Assembly: GCF_001544475.1 (NCBI RefSeq)
Contig: NZ_FCNW02000023.1
Location: 33,232-97,231, forward strand
Reading direction: 5' to 3'
DNA: 64,000 nucleotides
Origin: Caballeronia humi
Lineage (GTDB): Bacteria; Pseudomonadota; Gammaproteobacteria; Burkholderiales; Burkholderiaceae
This document shows positions 60,714-64,000 of the stretch, in pieces. How positions within the stretch are numbered: position 1 is the stretch's first letter; each line of letters begins with the position of its first letter. A program made the position numbers and the translations under genes. Under the pieces are notes generated by a model. The model saw only the letters and a list, made by a program, of their open reading frames with translations, searched no databases and had not been told where the DNA came from.

Positions 60714-62027
60714 CTAGTGGTTTGCCTTCGAAGCGGCCGAACCTCCGAGCCCTTGCAGGTCGGGGATACGGGCCAACGCCAGGTCCTCCGCAAATGGATG
60801 TTTCAATGCGATCGCGCGATCGAGCAGTGCCAACTCGGCGTCCAATGCACCATGACGATCCTCCGGAAGGGTTTCGAGGAGGTTCTCTATCGCTGCGCGC
60901 AGACGCCGCGCGATCTGAAGGCTGCCCGCGCCGTACTGTCGTATCTCGCGGAAGCTGATATGCACGAAGTCTTGCCAATTGGGCGTGCGAAAGATAACGC
61001 GCACCCGCCCCGACCTGTCCGTTATCTCTTCGATGTGCAAAGACCGATTGCCTACCATGCGCAGGAGTCGGTGTAACTGATCGATCGCAAGCACCGCCGT
61101 GGTGGGATCATTGATCGCCGCCGACAGCGCCTTTAATGCAATGTCCACCAGGATGCGAAACGCGAACATCGGGTCCTGCTCCATGGTGCGTTCCGTCCCG
61201 AAAGCGACGAGTGTGCGCAATCTGCGCTCGTCGATTGCTCCAGATTTTCCATACAAATAAAACAAGGGTTCGTCCTCCGCGACGAAATCGCCGACCTGCG
61301 GGACGAACACGATGATGATGTCGGCACGCTGGGCGTTCGCGATCAGCATTTCCAGATTTACGGCCAGAACAATGCCGGATTTGCCGCGCTGACGAACGAC
61401 GCGATCAGGAGTGCCTCGCCCTTTGTCATGTTCCGGCGGAGACGGTAGATCAGCGGCCGGCTCGGGGTAAACGCTCTCGATGACCGCGATCCCTTGCCCC
61501 CCGACGCGCGCCACGAGGCTGACGGGACGCAGGAACTTCGCGGCGTAGTCTATAAGGAAAAGGAAAGCGACGACGGAAGCGAATCCGAATAACGCTGCAA
61601 TGAACACTTGAAGCTGGTGTACCTCATCCTCGCCCATCCAGCCTAGCGTTCTATTGGCGAACAGCAGTGTGAAAACGAATAGCCCCGATATGCCGCGGAT
61701 GATGTTGTCGCGCAGCAATGTCGTCGCGATGATGCGCGGAGTGTACTGTCCGCCAGCGACCTGGATTGCGACGAGCAGCGAACCGAACGTGAATACCAGA
61801 AACGCCATGTCTGCGGAAACGATGTCACCGAGCAACGACCGCGCCCCTGTCATGGAAAGTCCGAGAAAGCCGGTCTTCGGATCGAGGGTTCCCTGTCTGA
61901 TCATCCACCTGCCCACCATTTCAGCCACAGGCTTCACCACGGCATAGACTGCGACCGCGATGAGCGGCACCGTCCACAGCGAAGATCTCAGGTAGCTCTT
62001 TAAGCTGTACCGGCGATTCCAGTCCAT
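60714..62027 (-). CDS. DUF2254-family membrane protein
   Basis: 437 residues with four membrane helices in the first 180 residues (YLRSSLWTVPLIAVAVYAVV first) and a soluble C-terminal part. The family pattern is VAIQVAGGQYTPRIIATTLL, DNIIRGISGLFVFTLLFANR and later GTERTMEQDPMFAFRILVDI then ALKALSAAINDPTTAVLAID. Function is unknown for the family. It precedes the carbonic anhydrase, and both may serve inorganic-carbon or stress functions, though that is position-based. Confidence 0.88.
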   Translation of the reverse strand: MDWNRRYSLKSYLRSSLWTVPLIAVAVYAVVKPVAEMVGRWMIRQGTLDPKTGFLGLSMTGARSLLGDIVSADMAFLVFTFGSLLVAIQVAGGQYTPRIIATTLLRDNIIRGISGLFVFTLLFANRTLGWMGEDEVHQLQVFIAALFGFASVVAFLFLIDYAAKFLRPVSLVARVGGQGIAVIESVYPEPAADLPSPPEHDKGRGTPDRVVRQRGKSGIVLAVNLEMLIANAQRADIIIVFVPQVGDFVAEDEPLFYLYGKSGAIDERRLRTLVAFGTERTMEQDPMFAFRILVDIALKALSAAINDPTTAVLAIDQLHRLLRMVGNRSLHIEEITDRSGRVRVIFRTPNWQDFVHISFREIRQYGAGSLQIARRLRAAIENLLETLPEDRHGALDAELALLDRAIALKHPFAEDLALARIPDLQGLGGSAASKANH

Positions 62028-62264
62028 GCTTGCGTTCTCCCTTCGCTTCGTATTGCATCGGGCGCCGCTGGAACGTCCATAAACCGAACTCGCCGGTCAT
62101 GGGTTAGTTTCGCTGGCATGGGTGAGGCTACGGGCGCGTGAACCTTCCCAGATGAAATATGATCTCTGAACTATAGGCCCGTCAATGAGACCTTAGGCCC
62201 ACTCGTCGGGGACCTCGTGGGACTTTCGTCTGGTCCGTTCCTAGAAATCTACTGAGAGCGTCGC

Positions 62265-62738
62265 TACGATGCGCAGCGTGAGTATGCGCGGGCCTACCAC
62301 GACGGCGAGGGTGTGCTTGCCTATGTCTCGAGGATCGTAAGTTTGTCGGGGAAACACGACGGTTCGTACTGGTTTGCCGAAGCTGATGACAACTCGAGTC
62401 CGGTTGGCGGGGTGTTCGTCAATCCAGTTCGCGCAGTAGGCGAGTGACGACTACTTTGGGTACGCGCGCCTGGCGGTGCCTATGATTGAGTCGTGTGAGG
62501 CAATCTGTTCGGCGGATCTGCCGTCATTGCATGGCCAGTGAAATACGGCGACACTGGAGTCAAGACCTTCATGGGGAAGCATTCCGGTCAGGTCTATGAG
62601 CGGAACATCGAACTCGATAGCGCAGCCAAAGCGGAGGCCACAAAGTCGTTTGACGCAGGTGCGGGCTGGAGCAGGTTACCCTATCCCGATAGCCATAAGT
62701 ACTGTCAATCCTCAAATCTCGAACCGCTCCTTGATTAA
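62265..62738 (+). pseudogene. Broken second DUF2950 copy
   Basis: On the plus strand, one frame reads YDAQREYARAYHDGEGVLAY, then a stop (GE*), then APGGAYD with two stops near 62487-62500, then VIAWPVKYGDTGVKTFMGKH, SGQVYERNIELDSAAKAEAT and a stop at 62736. This matches the intact DUF2950 gene at 57473 segment by segment, but the N-terminal half is missing, about 10 residues are lost in the middle, and there are three in-frame stops. It is the opposite orientation to the intact copy. The 3' part (62538-62738) is still open and could be mistaken for a small gene. Confidence 0.85.
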
Positions 62739-62837
62739 TTGTGCAGCAGTTTCTTAATCGTGCAAGCAGCTTTGTTGGAAGAGGGATGTTGGCTATGTCT
62801 GACTCACGATCTGGCAGGCCGAACGGGAGAGGCAATC

Positions 62838-63191
62838 ATGAAAGCATGCAACGTCATCAATCTGCTCGTCGTCGCGCAATGCGTGGCGCTCGCGGGGAAT
62901 GCTTACGCGCAAGCCAGCGGCGCTATGCCGCTGGCGTCGAGTCCGGTTGCAAGTTCAAGCAGGGCGACAGCAGCGGACAAGAAGCTAGCTCGCGATGTAC
63001 GCAAGGCGTTATCGAAAGCGCCGAACTTCAACGTGTCGGACGTTTTCGTGAAGGCGCGCGGCGGAGTGGTGACATTGTCCGGCAGCGTGTCGGAAGGTCC
63101 TCAGATCGAGCAGGCCGCGGAAGTGGCGAAGGGCGTGCCGGGCGTAACGTCGGTGAGTAACTATCTGACGCTCTATACGAAAGGGTATTAA
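62838..63191 (+). CDS. BON-domain periplasmic protein (OsmY-like)
   Basis: 117 residues from an ATG with GGGAGAGG about six bases upstream; a longer reading begins at 62739 but has no site. MKACNVINLLVVAQCVALAG then NAYAQ is a Sec signal. The mature protein has one BON domain: KKLARDVRKALSKAPNFNVS, VFVKARGGVVTLSGSVSEGP and AAEVAKGVPGVTSVSNYLTL. BON proteins bind phospholipid surfaces and help membranes under osmotic stress. It lies just after the dead DUF2950 copy. Confidence 0.9.
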   Translation: MKACNVINLLVVAQCVALAGNAYAQASGAMPLASSPVASSSRATAADKKLARDVRKALSKAPNFNVSDVFVKARGGVVTLSGSVSEGPQIEQAAEVAKGVPGVTSVSNYLTLYTKGY

Positions 63192-63770
63192 CAGAATCAT
63201 CATCATAGATGGCAGTGGGCAACGAGGATTGGCTTCGTTGACTTCCGCACTGTCGTGCGCAGGCGGTTTCTGCACTGACCGCGCTGCGCGAGTGCGATGC
63301 TGCGGTCACCACAACAACAAACGCATTCGCAAAGGACGCGATGGGGAAGTGGGGGGATTTAAGTCGATGAACTTTCTTCTGGCTATCAGCCAATCATTTG
63401 ACGCTAGGGCGGAACAAGAACAGGCGGCGAAGAGGATGAAGAGCCAGAGGAAGTAAACTGCGCACAGGCATAGGCAACCCGGCCACATCGCAAGCGTGGT
63501 GCGATTGTCGAGCATGGTTGTTGAAACCTGCTACGTGTCGACTCGCTGTCGTCAAGGCTTCTTTGTTTCCCGCTTGAGCGAATGGCTTAAACGCATTAAA
63601 GTCGACGCCAGTAGAACCGGCATCTTCAGAGCGAGCGTCAGACGCTCCTTTGGTTGTGGTGAGGGGGACACGTTCTTCGTCTCTCGAAGGATACTCACAT
63701 GCTGTCCAGCACTACTCTGGATGATCACTGCCATTAGATAACCCACGTAACAACTACGACGGAGGTTGCG
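63192..63770. other. Non-coding stretch before the right-edge element
   Basis: About 580 bp with no convincing gene. Short frames on both strands (for example a minus-strand 69-codon frame at 63306-63515 with a hydrophobic start, and one at 63552-63746) have no ribosome site that fits and no family. The sequence is somewhat AT-richer than coding neighbours. Confidence 0.35.
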
Positions 63771-63941
63771 ATGAACAAAAGGGACTTTGTACGGACCGGC
63801 GCGGTGCTAGTTGGTGCGGGCCTTACGCTCACGTGCCACCCTGGGATGGTAAGCGATGCCATTGCCAACGAGTCCGACGAGGCTAAGGCAATGCTGAAAA
63901 AGGTCAACGCATCAGGGTGGCAGGCCGTTTATATTGAATGA
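63771..63941 (+). pseudogene. Short gene start, probably interrupted by an IS element
   Basis: A frame of 56 codons from an ATG with GGAGG five bases upstream. MNKRDFVRTGAVLVGAGLTL is a signal-peptide-like start, followed by DEAKAMLKKV, similar to the first helix of small periplasmic single-Cache proteins. It stops within 50 residues and the transposase start at 63938 overlaps its end. The best reading is that an IS5-family element has landed in it, leaving only its beginning. Where the element's edge lies (somewhere in about 63880-63930) cannot be fixed without the other end. Confidence 0.45.
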
Positions 63942-64000
63942 GACAAAAGACCCTAGCGATGGCAGCAGATCAAGGCGCCGGCTTCGAGCAGTATCGTCGG
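63938..64000 (+). mobile_element. IS5-family transposase, N-terminus, runs off window
   Basis: The ATG at 63938 begins a frame open to the window edge reading MRQKTLAMAADQGAGFEQYR, the N-terminus of a common IS5-family (IS1478-like) transposase. Only 21 codons are visible, so the call rests on this segment; it matches my memory of that family well. The left inverted repeat is not identified. The rest of the element lies beyond the window. Confidence 0.7.

Noticed and set aside
63306..63515. 69-codon minus-strand hydrophobic frame
   Set aside because: Looks like a membrane helix but has no ribosome site and sits in a non-coding stretch; not supportable.
1..64000. CRISPR arrays, tRNA, rRNA genes
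   Set aside because: None of the expected repeat spacing, cloverleaf or conserved rRNA segments was seen by eye; a short or unusual RNA gene could still be missed without a covariance search.

Overview
The window is GC-rich and reads like a replicon of a Burkholderiaceae bacterium (Paraburkholderia/Caballeronia-like). Supporting signs are the coding style, several LysR/MarR-controlled catabolic operons, a Liv-type ABC transporter, paired DUF2950/DUF3300 genes, an isoquinoline-oxidoreductase-type molybdoenzyme, and a glutamate decarboxylase beside an asdA remnant. I assign this by eye from protein families; no database search was possible. No rRNA, tRNA or CRISPR array was seen.

Layout. (1) 1-12031: a cut-off SnoaL-like gene, a MarR regulator with a TATAAT promoter and palindromic operator, a stand-alone iscS, then one long plus-strand operon: flavin reductase, HpaB-type monooxygenase, cupin, amidase, branched-chain-type ABC transporter with its binding protein, and a DUF2848 gene. 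This is probably an uptake and degradation pathway for an aromatic or heterocyclic amide. (2) 12032-14977: a gene-poor, visibly AT-richer stretch with two orphan proteins. (3) 14978-32766: the most interesting part, a compact PKS/NRPS cluster. The PKS is FAAL-ACP-KS-AT-C-methyltransferase-ACP with no ketoreductase. The NRPS is Cy-A-PCP-TE, and its A-domain residues read as cysteine-specific. They are followed by a flavin monooxygenase, an EmrA/EmrB/NodT-type tripartite exporter, a DUF2892 gene (opposite strand), an ECF sigma factor and an Sfp-type phosphopantetheinyl transferase. Predicted product: a fatty acid activated as acyl-AMP, extended once, C-methylated, left as a beta-ketone, joined to cysteine and cyclised to a thiazoline carboxylate, then possibly oxidised and exported. 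I do not recognise this architecture as a named pathway. (4) 32767-37166: decayed and accessory DNA (a 57-residue ORF, a broken DUF2384-type antitoxin) followed by an MFS transporter, an unknown protein, a cupin and an SDR dehydrogenase.

(5) 37291-50744: a second catabolic locus. Eight minus-strand genes (two ACMSD-like amidohydrolases, UbiD, UbiX, a COG0523 metallochaperone, an NCS2 nucleobase-type permease, a TrzN/AtzC-like deaminase, and an arylmalonate-decarboxylase/maleate-isomerase-family protein) lie divergent from a LysR gene. Next to them a second LysR gene diverges from a two-subunit molybdenum hydroxylase of the isoquinoline 1-oxidoreductase type. Together these suggest import, hydroxylation, deamination and decarboxylation of a nitrogen heterocycle. 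(6) 50941-53437: a small unknown protein, a 20-bp perfect palindrome, a frameshifted 3' remnant of asdA, and an intact glutamate decarboxylase: an acid-resistance locus that has lost a component.

(7) 53438-64000: envelope and stress functions: a large MscS-type channel, a lipoprotein, DUF2950, DUF3300, a beta-carbonic anhydrase, a DUF2254 membrane protein, a decayed second DUF2950 copy, a BON-domain protein, and at the right edge a short interrupted gene immediately followed by the start of an IS5-family transposase.
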